A stretch of DNA of 12,280 nucleotides from Lachnospiraceae bacterium UBA1778 (GCA_002315255.1 DCGM01000022.1:174-12453), one strand, 5' to 3'. Shown: positions 1 to 6,042, counted from the stretch's first letter. Translations and numbers: made by a program. Notes: generated from the letters alone by a model not told the origin.

Positions 1-957
1 CTTCAGCTCGTCGCGCAGCCACTGGATCGCCGCGCCCGCCGTGAAGACGCTGCCCTCGAGCGCATATTCGACGGCGCCATCAACGCCCCAGGCGACGGTC
101 GTCAGCAGTCCGTTCCTGGAGAAGACCGGCTCCTTGCCGGTGTTCATCAGCATGAAGCAGCCGGTGCCGTACGTGTTCTTCACTTCGCCCTTCTGGAAGC
201 AGGTCTGTCCGAACAATGCGCACTGCTGGTCGCCTGCGGCGCCCGCAATCCGGATCGGCTTTCCGAAGAGCTCCGCCTCGGTTTCGCCGTAGACAAAAGA
301 AGACGGCTTTACTTCCGGAAGCATACATTTCGGGATATTCAGGCGGGCGAGAATCTCCTCGTCCCAGCAAAGCTTCGTGATATTAAAAAGCATGGTGCGG
401 CTCGCATTGGAATAATCCGTCACATGGACTTTTCCACCGGTCAGCTTCCAGATGAGCCAGGTTTCCACCGTGCCGAAAAGAATCTTTCCACTCTCCGCTT
501 TTTCGCGGACTCCGGGCACATTTTCGAGAATCCAGCGGATTTTCGTGCCGGAGAAATACGGGTCAATGACAAGGCCGGTCTTTTCGCGGTATGTGTCCGC
601 GAGGCCTTCTTTCACCAGCTCGTCGCAGAACGATGCTGTACGGCGGTCCTGCCAGACGATCGCATGGCAGACCGGCTCGCCGGTTTCCTTGTCCCACAGA
701 ATCGTCGTTTCACGCTGGTTTGTGATGCCGATCGCCGCGATATCTTCCGGCTCTGCAGCCGCTTTTGCGAGCGCTTCCGCCGCGACCGAATACTGCGTGA
801 GCCAGATTTCATTGGCATCATGCTCGACCCACCCGGGCTCCGGGAAATGCTGCGTAAACTCCTTCTGCGCGACACTCACCATATGACCCTGCTTATCAAA
901 AAGAATCGCACGGCTGGAGGTCGTTCCGGCATCTAATGCCATCATATATTTCGCCAT
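1..957 (-). CDS. glpK: Glycerol kinase (N-terminal part, cut by window edge)
   Basis: Phosphorylates glycerol to sn-glycerol 3-phosphate with ATP in the cytoplasm, feeding glycolysis or lipid synthesis. 319 codons are present of the usual ~500; the rest lies beyond position 1. Visible FGGY-kinase motifs: the phosphate-binding DAGTTSSR at residues 9-16, the NQRETT and WQDRRT stretches of the N-terminal domain, and AGDQQCALFGQ, which carries the catalytic-base aspartate. The ATG at 957 is preceded by AAGGAG (963-968) with 5 nt spacing. In many Bacillota GlpK proteins a histidine before the AGDQQ motif (context YHFFG) is phosphorylated by HPr of the phosphotransferase system. Here the equivalent stretch reads ETEAELFG and the histidine is missing, so this activation is probably absent. 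No glpF or glpD is in the window. Family assignment is secure; xylulokinase and other FGGY sugar kinases fit the motifs less well. Confidence 0.95.
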   Translation of the reverse strand, partial: MAKYMMALDAGTTSSRAILFDKQGHMVSVAQKEFTQHFPEPGWVEHDANEIWLTQYSVAAEALAKAAAEPEDIAAIGITNQRETTILWDKETGEPVCHAIVWQDRRTASFCDELVKEGLADTYREKTGLVIDPYFSGTKIRWILENVPGVREKAESGKILFGTVETWLIWKLTGGKVHVTDYSNASRTMLFNITKLCWDEEILARLNIPKCMLPEVKPSSFVYGETEAELFGKPIRIAGAAGDQQCALFGQTCFQKGEVKNTYGTGCFMLMNTGKEPVFSRNGLLTTVAWGVDGAVEYALEGSVFTAGAAIQWLRDELK

Positions 958-1023
958 ATATTCTCCTTCTCGCTAAAAGCGACTGAATCCTTTCCTGGAC
1001 GGAACACATACTGAAACAAGATT

Positions 1024-1053
1024 ATCATACCACAAACGCGTGTGAATGTACAA
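1024..1053 (-). promoter_or_regulatory. Putative glpK promoter with extended -10
   Basis: On the minus strand TTGTAC (1048-1053), an 18-bp spacer and TATGAT (1024-1029), with TG one base before the -10 (extended -10). The -35 is weak, so recognition would rest on the extended -10. It leaves a leader of about 60 nt before the glpK ATG. I found no convincing catabolite-responsive element. Two adjacent TTTCAGC copies (1063-1076) lie just upstream of the -35, of unknown meaning. Confidence 0.5.
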
Positions 1054-1148
1054 TTATAAAGATTTCAGCTTTCAGCTGTTTTTATCCGGAGGGGCCGGTT
1101 ATCTATGTTTGGATGCTGTTAGCTGTTCCGGTTGCGGGTTTATTTACT

Positions 1149-1169
1149 ATTATGCAATATTTGCATAAT
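1149..1169. promoter_or_regulatory. 21-bp perfect palindrome, candidate operator
   Basis: Arms ATTATGCAA and TTGCATAAT are exact inverted copies around TAT. The element lies between glpK and the XRE regulator, about 50 bp upstream of the better regulator promoter and about 95 bp upstream of the glpK -35. A TATACT hexamer (1174-1179) starts five bases to its right. The symmetry fits a dimeric helix-turn-helix repressor; the adjacent XRE protein is the obvious candidate. The short spacer and AT-rich arms argue against a transcription terminator. Confidence 0.5.
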
Positions 1170-1211
1170 CCTTTATACTTACTTCGATATGGCCCTAGAT
1201 AGTTTCGTGTT

Positions 1212-1239
1212 TTGTTTCATAAGTACAACTTTGTAATAT
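1212..1239 (+). promoter_or_regulatory. Putative promoter of the XRE regulator with internal operator
   Basis: TTGTTT (1212-1217), a 16-bp spacer and TAATAT (1234-1239). The inverted repeat TACAA-CT-TTGTA (1224-1235) fills the spacer and touches the -10, a position where a bound repressor would exclude polymerase; this is typical of self-regulated XRE genes. Transcription would begin near 1246, which rules out translation starts further upstream. The rest of 958-1211 shows no gene. Confidence 0.5.
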
Positions 1240-1304
1240 TTATGTATCGCTCGGAGTTTTTTATAATGGAAATAACAAAAACGATGCAGGAGGAGCCGAC
1301 GCAC

Positions 1305-1637
1305 ATGATGACAGAGTCTTCAGATAAGAAGCCAGAAAACATGGGCGAACGCATCTTCTCGCTTCGAAGAGAAATGGGGATGACGCAGGAGGATCTGGCC
1401 GAGCGTGCCGGAGTCTCCTCGCAGTTTATCTCATATGCGGAATCGGGAAAACGCTCTGTGCGTTCGGAAAACCTCCTCCGGATTTCTCAGGCACTGCATG
1501 TCAGCGTCGATTACCTGCTGACCGGAGATACGGTTGATTCGGACTACCTTCCTCTGATTGAGAAAGCGCGCCGCCTCCCGCCTGAATCCCTGAAGGTCCT
1601 CGACAGCCTGATCAGCCAGTGGCTCGGGGAGCGCTAA
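1305..1637 (+). CDS. XRE-family helix-turn-helix transcriptional regulator
   Basis: A 110-residue cytoplasmic DNA-binding protein. An HTH_3/Cro-C1 domain covers about residues 13-73: MGERIFSLRREMGMTQ, the turn ERAGVSSQ, recognition-helix residues near FISYAESG, and the closing VSVDYLLTG typical of the family. A short acidic/helical tail of about 36 residues follows, with no second sensing or peptidase domain. The start at 1305 is chosen because AGGAGGAG (1288-1295) stands 9 nt before it; a further in-frame ATG follows at once at 1308. An in-frame ATG at 1266 with GGAG (1253-1256) is possible and would add 13 residues, while anything upstream would lie ahead of the predicted transcription start. 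It runs divergently from glpK and convergently with the AlbA_2 gene, and two palindromes in its upstream region suggest self-regulation. The target genes are unknown; glpK is possible only by proximity. Confidence 0.88.
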   Translation: MMTESSDKKPENMGERIFSLRREMGMTQEDLAERAGVSSQFISYAESGKRSVRSENLLRISQALHVSVDYLLTGDTVDSDYLPLIEKARRLPPESLKVLDSLISQWLGER

Positions 1638-1667
1638 GTTCAGCCTGATAAGAATTGGTTTCAAAAT

Positions 1668-1696
1668 AAAAAGCCGGAGGATCTCCGGCTTTTTTG
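1668..1696. terminator. Rho-independent terminator, probably bidirectional
   Basis: Stem AAGCCGGAG (1671-1679) and CTCCGGCTT (1683-1691) with a 3-base loop GAT, extended by A:T pairs, then a T run on the plus strand. The minus strand also ends in a T-rich tract (TTTTTATTTTG). It sits between the convergent XRE gene (stop at 1637) and the AlbA_2 gene (stop at 1713), so it can serve both. Confidence 0.92.
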
Positions 1697-1712
1697 TGCG
1701 GGAATACGCATC

Positions 1713-3044
1713 TCATTTGATAATTTCCCAATATCCGTATTGATTGTTTCCAATTCTTTTAACAAAGCCTTTTTGAATCAGTGAAACCAATACCCTTTGA
1801 ACAGTTTTTTCACTTTTATTAATTGCTATAGAAAGTTCAAACTTTTGTATTTTATTATTGGTTTTCAGTTTTTCATAAATAATCCGTTCGTTGTCGGATA
1901 AATCATTTTTGCCATTTGTCGCCTGGATATTAGCTTGGACATTATTTCTTAAAAAGATAAAGTAAAACCCATAAGCCGAGTTGCAATAATCCCACGCGAT
2001 GTTGTTCTCTTTACACATTTGATTCATTCGCTTGAACCCAGTGCCGGATTGCTCAACATTTTTACATCTGAACAAAACGCTCAAAATAAGCGGATTTCTT
2101 TTGATTGAAGATATGTCTTTTTCAATAAAATCATTCGGGGTTAAATTATCCGGAAATGCCCCGGGATTAAAAATAGTAATTTTCCCCGGATGTATGTTTA
2201 CTTCGATTTGAGGATCGCTTTGATAGTTAGCATGGGCAAAAGCATTAATAATCATTTCTCTTATGGCCATTACAGGAATTTCGGGAATCTCTATTCTTCT
2301 TTGTTTTCCTATTTCAGCCCGCCAATGAATGTTCTTACTGATATAATCAACGGCTTCAGTAATTAAGCAATAAATATTTCCTCGGATTTCTTTAAGATCG
2401 ATAAATGTAATCTTTTCATCGGTTGCAAAGGAAGCAACTTTTAAAGAAATAGGCCCATTTCTCCCAAATAATGCATAACCTGCATTTAAAACCTTATCAT
2501 GCTTGCATAAACCAAGAGTGCTTAATAGAGCATACTTATCATACTTATTCATCGACAAACGGCCACAGCCAACTGCTTCCTCATAAAAATGAAGAAGATC
2601 TTCATCATTTATCTCTGAAATCTCATGATTGCATTTATCTTCCCAATCCAATGAGTAGTTAAACTCTTTTACTAGCCTTATCAGCTCATCTCTACTCATT
2701 TTTCTGTTTTGAGTTCCGACTCGGATTAAGAGTTTCCCGAATGCAGAATATGGGACTTGAGTTCCGGAAAATGTCACTTTCAAAATCGATTTATCTCCGA
2801 TATCCAGATGCTCAATCGTAGGAATAATCCTAGGTTCAATATCCCGAAAAATTGAATCCGTTAAATCTTTAATTGTAGAATCTGTAATGATTTGCCCTTT
2901 AGCATCACCATTATCCTTCACCCCAAAATACAATGTACCATAGCCATGCTTATTAATAATAGCCGCAATTGACTCAAGTGCTTCATGTTTCTCACCCGTA
3001 GATTCTTTAAACTCTACAATTTCACTTTCTATTCCAAAATTCAT
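1713..3044 (-). CDS. Schlafen/AlbA_2 + HATPase_c_4 + winged-helix protein
   Basis: 443 residues, of the class often mislabelled RecG-like helicase although no helicase motifs are present. About residues 5-120 form an AlbA_2 (Schlafen-type, PF04326) domain, seen as ESEIVEFKES, ESIAAIINKHGYGTLYFGVKDNG and YSAFGKLLIRVGTQNRKMSRDEL. About 255-345 resemble the HATPase_c_4 domain, with REMIINAFAHANY and the glycine motif SGTGFKRM. About 380-443 form a winged helix (KSEKTVQRVLVSLIQKGFVKRIG). Such proteins are thought to act as nucleic-acid-binding regulators; some occur near defence or mobile loci. The ATG at 3044 is chosen because AAAGGAA stands just upstream. The reading frame stays open to a TTG at 3182, but that part only translates a DNA tandem repeat. 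The gene is visibly more AT-rich than its neighbours and has no functional partner here, which suggests acquisition. The exact role is unknown. Confidence 0.88.
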   Translation of the reverse strand: MNFGIESEIVEFKESTGEKHEALESIAAIINKHGYGTLYFGVKDNGDAKGQIITDSTIKDLTDSIFRDIEPRIIPTIEHLDIGDKSILKVTFSGTQVPYSAFGKLLIRVGTQNRKMSRDELIRLVKEFNYSLDWEDKCNHEISEINDEDLLHFYEEAVGCGRLSMNKYDKYALLSTLGLCKHDKVLNAGYALFGRNGPISLKVASFATDEKITFIDLKEIRGNIYCLITEAVDYISKNIHWRAEIGKQRRIEIPEIPVMAIREMIINAFAHANYQSDPQIEVNIHPGKITIFNPGAFPDNLTPNDFIEKDISSIKRNPLILSVLFRCKNVEQSGTGFKRMNQMCKENNIAWDYCNSAYGFYFIFLRNNVQANIQATNGKNDLSDNERIIYEKLKTNNKIQKFELSIAINKSEKTVQRVLVSLIQKGFVKRIGNNQYGYWEIIK

Positions 3045-3099
3045 GCTATTCCTTTCTGTACTGTTTAAAAAACAAGTCTTTCTTGTTTTTTCCACCCTG

Positions 3100-3193
3100 A
3101 TGTCCACCCAAATGTCCATCCAAATGTCCACCCAAATGTCCATCCAGGTGCCCACCCAAATTCCACTCAGGTGCCCACCCAAATTCCACTCAG
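3100..3193. repeat. Tandem repeat of 12-bp units merging into a 23-bp duplication
   Basis: Plus-strand units: ATGTCCACCCAA (3100), ATGTCCATCCAA (3112), ATGTCCACCCAA (3124), ATGTCCATCCAG (3136), GTGCCCACCCAA (3148), ATTCCACTCAG (3160, 11 bp), GTGCCCACCCAA (3171), ATTCCACTCAG (3183). The right part is an exact 23-bp unit twice (3145-3167 and 3168-3190). The units alternate CCACCC and CCATCC. The array sits 56 bp upstream of the AlbA_2 start codon, in its leader or promoter-proximal DNA. Read on the minus strand it gives a WMDIWVDI-like peptide, which I do not believe is translated. Confidence 0.92.
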
Positions 3194-3215
3194 GAACAAA
3201 TAATTAAAGTGGTCA

Positions 3216-3230
3216 AAAATGCGGCATTTT
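3216..3230. promoter_or_regulatory. 15-bp perfect palindrome upstream of the AlbA_2 gene
   Basis: AAAATGC and GCATTTT are exact inverted copies around a central G. It lies about 25 bp upstream of the tandem repeat, where the AlbA_2 gene's promoter would be expected. No clear -35/-10 pair could be assigned here, so it is only a candidate operator. Confidence 0.35.
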
Positions 3231-3235
3231 CCCCT

Positions 3236-3271
3236 AAAACAAAAAAAGTACTGATATCAATGTATCAATAC
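3236..3271 (-). terminator. Putative Rho-independent terminator (minus strand)
   Basis: On the minus strand GTATTGATA (3271-3263) pairs with TATCAGTAC (3256-3248), including one G:U, around a 6-base loop; seven T and then GTTTT follow (3247-3236). The stem is AT-rich but the T tract is strong. It would stop leftward transcripts of the 3453-4226 gene before they reach the AlbA_2 gene, implying that the latter has its own promoter. Confidence 0.55.
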
Positions 3272-3332
3272 TCTGATTTCTATTGGTTCGCCTTTGAAGG
3301 AAGTTTTGGGCTTCTGGTCATTATTTCATCAT

Positions 3333-3370
3333 AGAACCGCAGGAATCCTCCGGATGCCTGCGGTTCTTTG
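3333..3370. terminator. GC-rich hairpin downstream of the 3453-4226 gene
   Basis: AGAACCGCAGG (3333-3343) and CCTGCGGTTCT (3357-3367) form an 11-bp perfect stem, and inside it ATCC/GGAT can pair around TCC. The tail is only TTTG on the plus strand and ATGATG on the minus strand, so it is a weak intrinsic terminator by itself. It stands 83 bp after the stop of the minus-strand gene, ahead of the T-rich terminator at 3236-3271. Confidence 0.55.
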
Positions 3371-3399
3371 TCTGTTCAAGCAGTCAGATGACACACCGC

Positions 3400-3462
3400 T
3401 CTCGCCTCTATGCATAAATCATTACTTTTCGTTCTCGCCTCTACGCAGATAATTACTCTTCG
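3400..3462. repeat. Imperfect direct repeat at the 3' end of the 3453-4226 gene
   Basis: 3400-3431 and 3433-3462 are near-copies: both begin TCTCGCCTCTA, pass through an AT-rich centre and end in ATTACT followed by TTTCG or CTTCG. The right copy overlaps the last codons and stop of the minus-strand gene and the left copy lies outside it. This looks like an old local duplication of the gene's tail. The rest of 3195-3452 shows no gene. Confidence 0.6.
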
Positions 3463-4226
3463 CTCTCCGTCTCTTCCGTTTTGTCGGAAGACGGGATGCC
3501 GTTCTGAAGGACCTTCATCAGTTCGTCGAGATCACGGTCTTTCTTCCGGTTCTCGGCCAGCTGCCGGTCAACCTCCGCCGCCAGTTCAGCAACCTGCGGA
3601 TAGTCCTGCGTTTCGGAAAGGTATGCGGAGAATTCGGCGGAAACCGCCCGGTTATAAATCCAGTAATGGCCGCCCTCATCCTTGCAGATGATGAAGCAGT
3701 TTAAGGACGGTGCGCCCGTCGAAATCTTATTGAAGAAAATGTCGTATTTGACGTAGACGACGAACGTCGAACTGCTGATGCCGGGCAGCACGTAAACGGC
3801 ATGCTCGTCAATGACATAGTCTGAAATAAACTGGGTCTCGGTCACCAGCTTCGAATGGACATACGGCTCATCCGAGTCCACGATTCTGTTCAGATGATCC
3901 GCATCGCTGTCAAGCTTAGCAGAGAAATACTCCTGGATCAATGAAATCACACTGACGCCGTCGACTGCCGGAACGGTCGGAAGCGCATTCGGATCCTTCG
4001 ATTCCTGTTCAGTCTCGTCAGAGGGGAGTTCAATGTAAGACCCGTCTGAGGATTCGGACTCGTTGACCGACACCGTCGGCTTCGTTTCAGAAGGATTGAC
4101 CGTCGGGTCAGTTTCCCGATGATCCTTGACTAAAAGAAGCGTGCCGACGAGAATCAGTATCGCAATCAGCAATACTGCCGCATACGGGAACCACTTTCGG
4201 AATAAGAGTTTTGTTCTTCGGCTCAT
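3453..4226 (-). CDS. Single-pass membrane-anchored protein, NTF2-like outer domain suspected
   Basis: 257 residues. A basic start (MSRRTKLLFRKW) is followed by one hydrophobic segment at about 13-34, so the protein is probably N-in with the bulk outside. It is an uncleaved anchor, with no lipobox cysteine. Residues ~35-85 are a Ser/Thr/Glu/Asp-rich linker. About 88-215 form a folded domain (SVISLIQEYFSAKLDSDAD, FVVYVKYDIFFNKISTGAPSLN, HYWIYN) resembling the NTF2/SnoaL-like outer domains common in uncharacterised Lachnospiraceae membrane proteins. An acidic and lysine-rich, probably helical tail ends in EETESEE. I do not recognise a named family and assign no function. A ribosome site AAAGG (4237-4241) lies 10 nt before the ATG, and a consensus promoter drives the gene alone. 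Confidence 0.82.
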   Translation of the reverse strand: MSRRTKLLFRKWFPYAAVLLIAILILVGTLLLVKDHRETDPTVNPSETKPTVSVNESESSDGSYIELPSDETEQESKDPNALPTVPAVDGVSVISLIQEYFSAKLDSDADHLNRIVDSDEPYVHSKLVTETQFISDYVIDEHAVYVLPGISSSTFVVYVKYDIFFNKISTGAPSLNCFIICKDEGGHYWIYNRAVSAEFSAYLSETQDYPQVAELAAEVDRQLAENRKKDRDLDELMKVLQNGIPSSDKTEETESEE

Positions 4227-4281
4227 TTAACCTTTTCCTTTACACAAAACATAAAGAAACTATACTCCAATTTATAAGCCG

Positions 4282-4310
4282 ATATTACTACAGATGCCTT
4301 TTTTTGTCAA
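4282..4310 (-). promoter_or_regulatory. Consensus sigma-A promoter of the 3453-4226 gene
   Basis: Minus strand TTGACA (4305-4310), exactly 17 bp, TAATAT (4282-4287). It would give a leader of about 50 nt. The near-perfect match suggests strong constitutive expression. Confidence 0.82.
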
Positions 4311-4328
4311 CTTGAGCAGGGGGCCGAA

Positions 4329-4350
4329 ACCGTGATAAAACCGTGATAAA
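4329..4350. repeat. 11-bp tandem duplication
   Basis: ACCGTGATAAA occurs twice head to tail (4329-4339 and 4340-4350), between the DUF5688 stop codon and the next promoter. No function is evident. Confidence 0.7.
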
Positions 4351-4362
4351 AGCTTGAAAAAA

Positions 4363-5223
4363 TCAAGTGCAGAGAATGATTTTCCGCATCTTTCGGTCGT
4401 ACAGGTAAATGCTGTTCGTGAGGACTTCTTCGTCCTGGACTTCCGTATCATTGACCGTCTGGACCATCTGTTTTAAGAACGCGAGGCTGTTTCCTTTTTC
4501 AGGGAGAAGAATCACTTCATGCACACTGGACGGGAGGATAAAGAGGTTGCCTTCCTTCTGGTCCGCCATCTTCTGAAGCTCCTTCGAATAGAGAAGCGCG
4601 GATGCGCCGAAAAGGTTCTCGCGGTTGGAAAGATAGTAGACCTCGCGGCTGCTGGGCTCATGATTTAAAACTTCGTCGAGTGTCCGGAGTGATTCGCCGA
4701 GCCGCTCTTCCGTATTTGCCAATGCGATATCATAAAGCTCCGCTTCGTCCATCCCCGCTTCCTTCGCCATCGTCTGAGTCAGCTTGATGCTGCCGGAGCC
4801 GAGCACCGGATTATCGATCCGGATCACATACGAGACGACCATGTCGAGGAACGCCCGATAGAGCCAGTTCTTCAGGTTTTCCCGGTTCTGGGCGCAGCCA
4901 TAGAGCCGAAGATAGACGGAATCACGGAGAAATGCAGGGTCTTTGAAAAGTGCCGTATCCAGGGTGAATCCGGGCATCGAAAAGAGTGCGGACGCGATCT
5001 GGTCCGCTATATTTTCCAAAGTTTCGCCCTTCTTCCAGAACTCGTAGAAATCTTCGAGATAAAGGACCGGCGCTGCAAAATCTTCTTCATGAGGATTGGA
5101 AAAAATGCCAGTAAAAAACACACCGTTGTTCTTTCGAACGGTGTGCAATGTGATATTCTTTCCTTCCGGAGCCCGCTTGGAAACTAAAGAAAGGATCTGT
5201 GTCTGAAATTCTGTATAGGTCAT
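4363..5223 (-). CDS. DUF5688-type protein of unknown function
   Basis: 286 residues, predicted cytoplasmic, with no signal peptide or membrane segment. The N-terminal part (TYTEFQTQILSLV, VRKNNGVFFTGIF, APVLYLEDFYEFWKKGETLENIADQI) matches the pattern I know from DUF5688 proteins of Lachnospiraceae, where a YLN-x-YYE-x(n)-G-x(n)-E-x-I signature recurs. The C-terminal half (LFGASALLYSKELQKMAD, LFILPSSVHEVILLP) also fits. The biochemical role is unknown. The ATG at 5223 is preceded by AGGCGGT, near-consensus, with 7 nt spacing. An upstream in-frame start at 5376 would have to translate the tRNA gene and is rejected. Its start is only 41 nt after the tRNA-Arg 3' end, with no terminator or clear promoter between, so it is probably on the same transcript. 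A weak hairpin, CTTGA/TCAAG (4353-4367) followed by CTTTT, overlaps its stop codon. Confidence 0.82.
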   Translation of the reverse strand: MTYTEFQTQILSLVSKRAPEGKNITLHTVRKNNGVFFTGIFSNPHEEDFAAPVLYLEDFYEFWKKGETLENIADQIASALFSMPGFTLDTALFKDPAFLRDSVYLRLYGCAQNRENLKNWLYRAFLDMVVSYVIRIDNPVLGSGSIKLTQTMAKEAGMDEAELYDIALANTEERLGESLRTLDEVLNHEPSSREVYYLSNRENLFGASALLYSKELQKMADQKEGNLFILPSSVHEVILLPEKGNSLAFLKQMVQTVNDTEVQDEEVLTNSIYLYDRKMRKIILCT

Positions 5224-5264
5224 AAAAAGCACCGCCTTCTGCGACGGCATATATAAATGGGGAT

Positions 5265-5336
5265 TGCGTCTGAGAGGAATCGAACCTCCGCACCCGGCTC
5301 CGGAGGCCGGTGCTCTATCCACTGAGCTACAGGCGC
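5265..5336 (-). tRNA. tRNA-Arg(CCG)
   Basis: The minus-strand cloverleaf is complete. Acceptor GCGCCTG pairs with CAGACGC; the D arm is GCTC/GAGC around AGTGGATA; the anticodon stem is CCGGC/GCCGG with loop CTCCGGA, giving anticodon CCG (reads CGG); the variable loop is GTGC; the T arm is GGAGG/CCTCT with loop TTCGATT; the discriminator is A. Total 72 nt with no encoded CCA, so CCA must be added after transcription. One oddity: acceptor positions 4 and 69 are C and A, a mismatch in an otherwise sound stem. Confidence 0.95.
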
Positions 5337-5341
5337 ATAAT

Positions 5342-5365
5342 GGAACCCGTGACATCACGGGTTCC
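5342..5365 (-). other. Strong hairpin between efp and tRNA-Arg
   Basis: GGAACCCGTG (5342-5351) and CACGGGTTCC (5356-5365) make a perfect 10-bp stem with a 4-base loop, 25 bp after the efp stop and 5 bp before the tRNA 5' end. On the minus strand the stem is followed by ATTATG, not a T tract, so it is a poor intrinsic terminator. It may be a processing or 3'-protecting hairpin of the efp transcript. Confidence 0.6.
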
Positions 5366-5390
5366 AAAATATGCATAGCTGAAAAACAGC

Positions 5391-5948
5391 TTATTTAACT
5401 CTGGAAAGATATTCTTCCGAACGGGTATCGATACGGATGACTTCGCCGTTGTCGATGAATAACGGAACCATGATCTTCGCGCCGGTTTCAACGATAGCCG
5501 GTTTCGTAGCGCCCGTAGCGGTATCGCCCTTGAAGCCCGGTTCGGTATCCGTGATCACAAGTTCAACGAAAAGCGGCGGTTCAACGGAAAATACGCTGCC
5601 CTTATAAGAACAGACCTTGCAGATCTCGTTCTCTTTAACAAACTTTAAGGAGTTTCCGACGATGTCCTTTCCGATCGGAATCTGCTCATAAGTTTCATTG
5701 TCCATGAAATAGTAGAGTTCGCCGTCCACATAAGAATAAGTCATGTCTTTACGCTCAACGAACGCATCTTCCAGCTTTTCTGTCGGGCGGAAGGTCTTTT
5801 CAACCACGCCGCCGGTAATGACATTTCTTAATTTCGTACGTACGAAAGCGGCACCCTTTCCCGGCTTTACATGCTGGAATTCGACTACCGAAAATACGTT
5901 GCCTTCAAATTCGAATGTATTACCGTTTCTGATGTCACCTGCCTGCAT
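5391..5948 (-). CDS. efp: Elongation factor P
   Basis: 185 residues, the normal length. EF-P binds between the ribosomal P and E sites and helps peptide-bond formation at polyproline and similar stalls. The three beta-barrel domains are present: the KOW-like N-domain with HVKPGKGAAFVRTKLRN, the middle domain with YEQIPIGKDIVG, and the OB C-domain with TEPGFKGDTATGATKPA and VPLFI..GE.I.IDTR..EY. The tip lysine of the PGKG loop, the residue that is modified in many bacteria, is K31. The ATG at 5948 has AGGAGG (5957-5962) 8 nt before it. The usual neighbour pepQ (Xaa-Pro peptidase) is absent; nrdR-yqeG lies upstream and tRNA-Arg downstream. Assignment is secure. Confidence 0.97.
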   Translation of the reverse strand: MQAGDIRNGNTFEFEGNVFSVVEFQHVKPGKGAAFVRTKLRNVITGGVVEKTFRPTEKLEDAFVERKDMTYSYVDGELYYFMDNETYEQIPIGKDIVGNSLKFVKENEICKVCSYKGSVFSVEPPLFVELVITDTEPGFKGDTATGATKPAIVETGAKIMVPLFIDNGEVIRIDTRSEEYLSRVK

Positions 5949-5993
5949 TAATTTATCCTCCTAGCAATAGCGTGTTTTGGAAAATCCTATGGT

Positions 5994-6022
5994 ATTTTAT
6001 ACGAAATCTCAGTATATTTCAA
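5994..6022 (-). promoter_or_regulatory. Putative efp promoter
   Basis: Minus strand TTGAAA (6017-6022), 17 bp, TAAAAT (5994-5999), in the 94-bp gap after yqeG. Read-through from nrdR-yqeG is also possible, as I see no terminator in the gap. Confidence 0.55.
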
Positions 6023-6042
6023 GCGGATTTTCAAAATTCCTC

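Noticed and set aside
424..936. Plus-strand open frames opposite glpK
   Set aside because: They are the complement of a clearly conserved glycerol kinase, have no ribosome sites and show no recognisable domain.
958..1148. Riboswitch or catabolite-responsive element in the glpK leader
   Set aside because: The leader is short, lacks a conserved aptamer-like fold or terminator, and no stretch matches the CcpA site acceptably.
3045..3182. 46-codon extension of the AlbA_2 protein from a TTG
   Set aside because: It mostly translates the tandem DNA repeat; a ribosome site directly precedes the ATG at 3044 and the AlbA_2 domain starts there.
3100..3193. CRISPR array
   Set aside because: The units are 11-12 bp and contiguous, with no unique spacers between repeats of 25-40 bp, and there are no cas genes.
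5224..5376. 51-codon N-terminal extension of the DUF5688 protein
   Set aside because: It is the translation of the tRNA-Arg gene and the preceding hairpin. The ATG at 5223 has its own ribosome site and starts the conserved domain.
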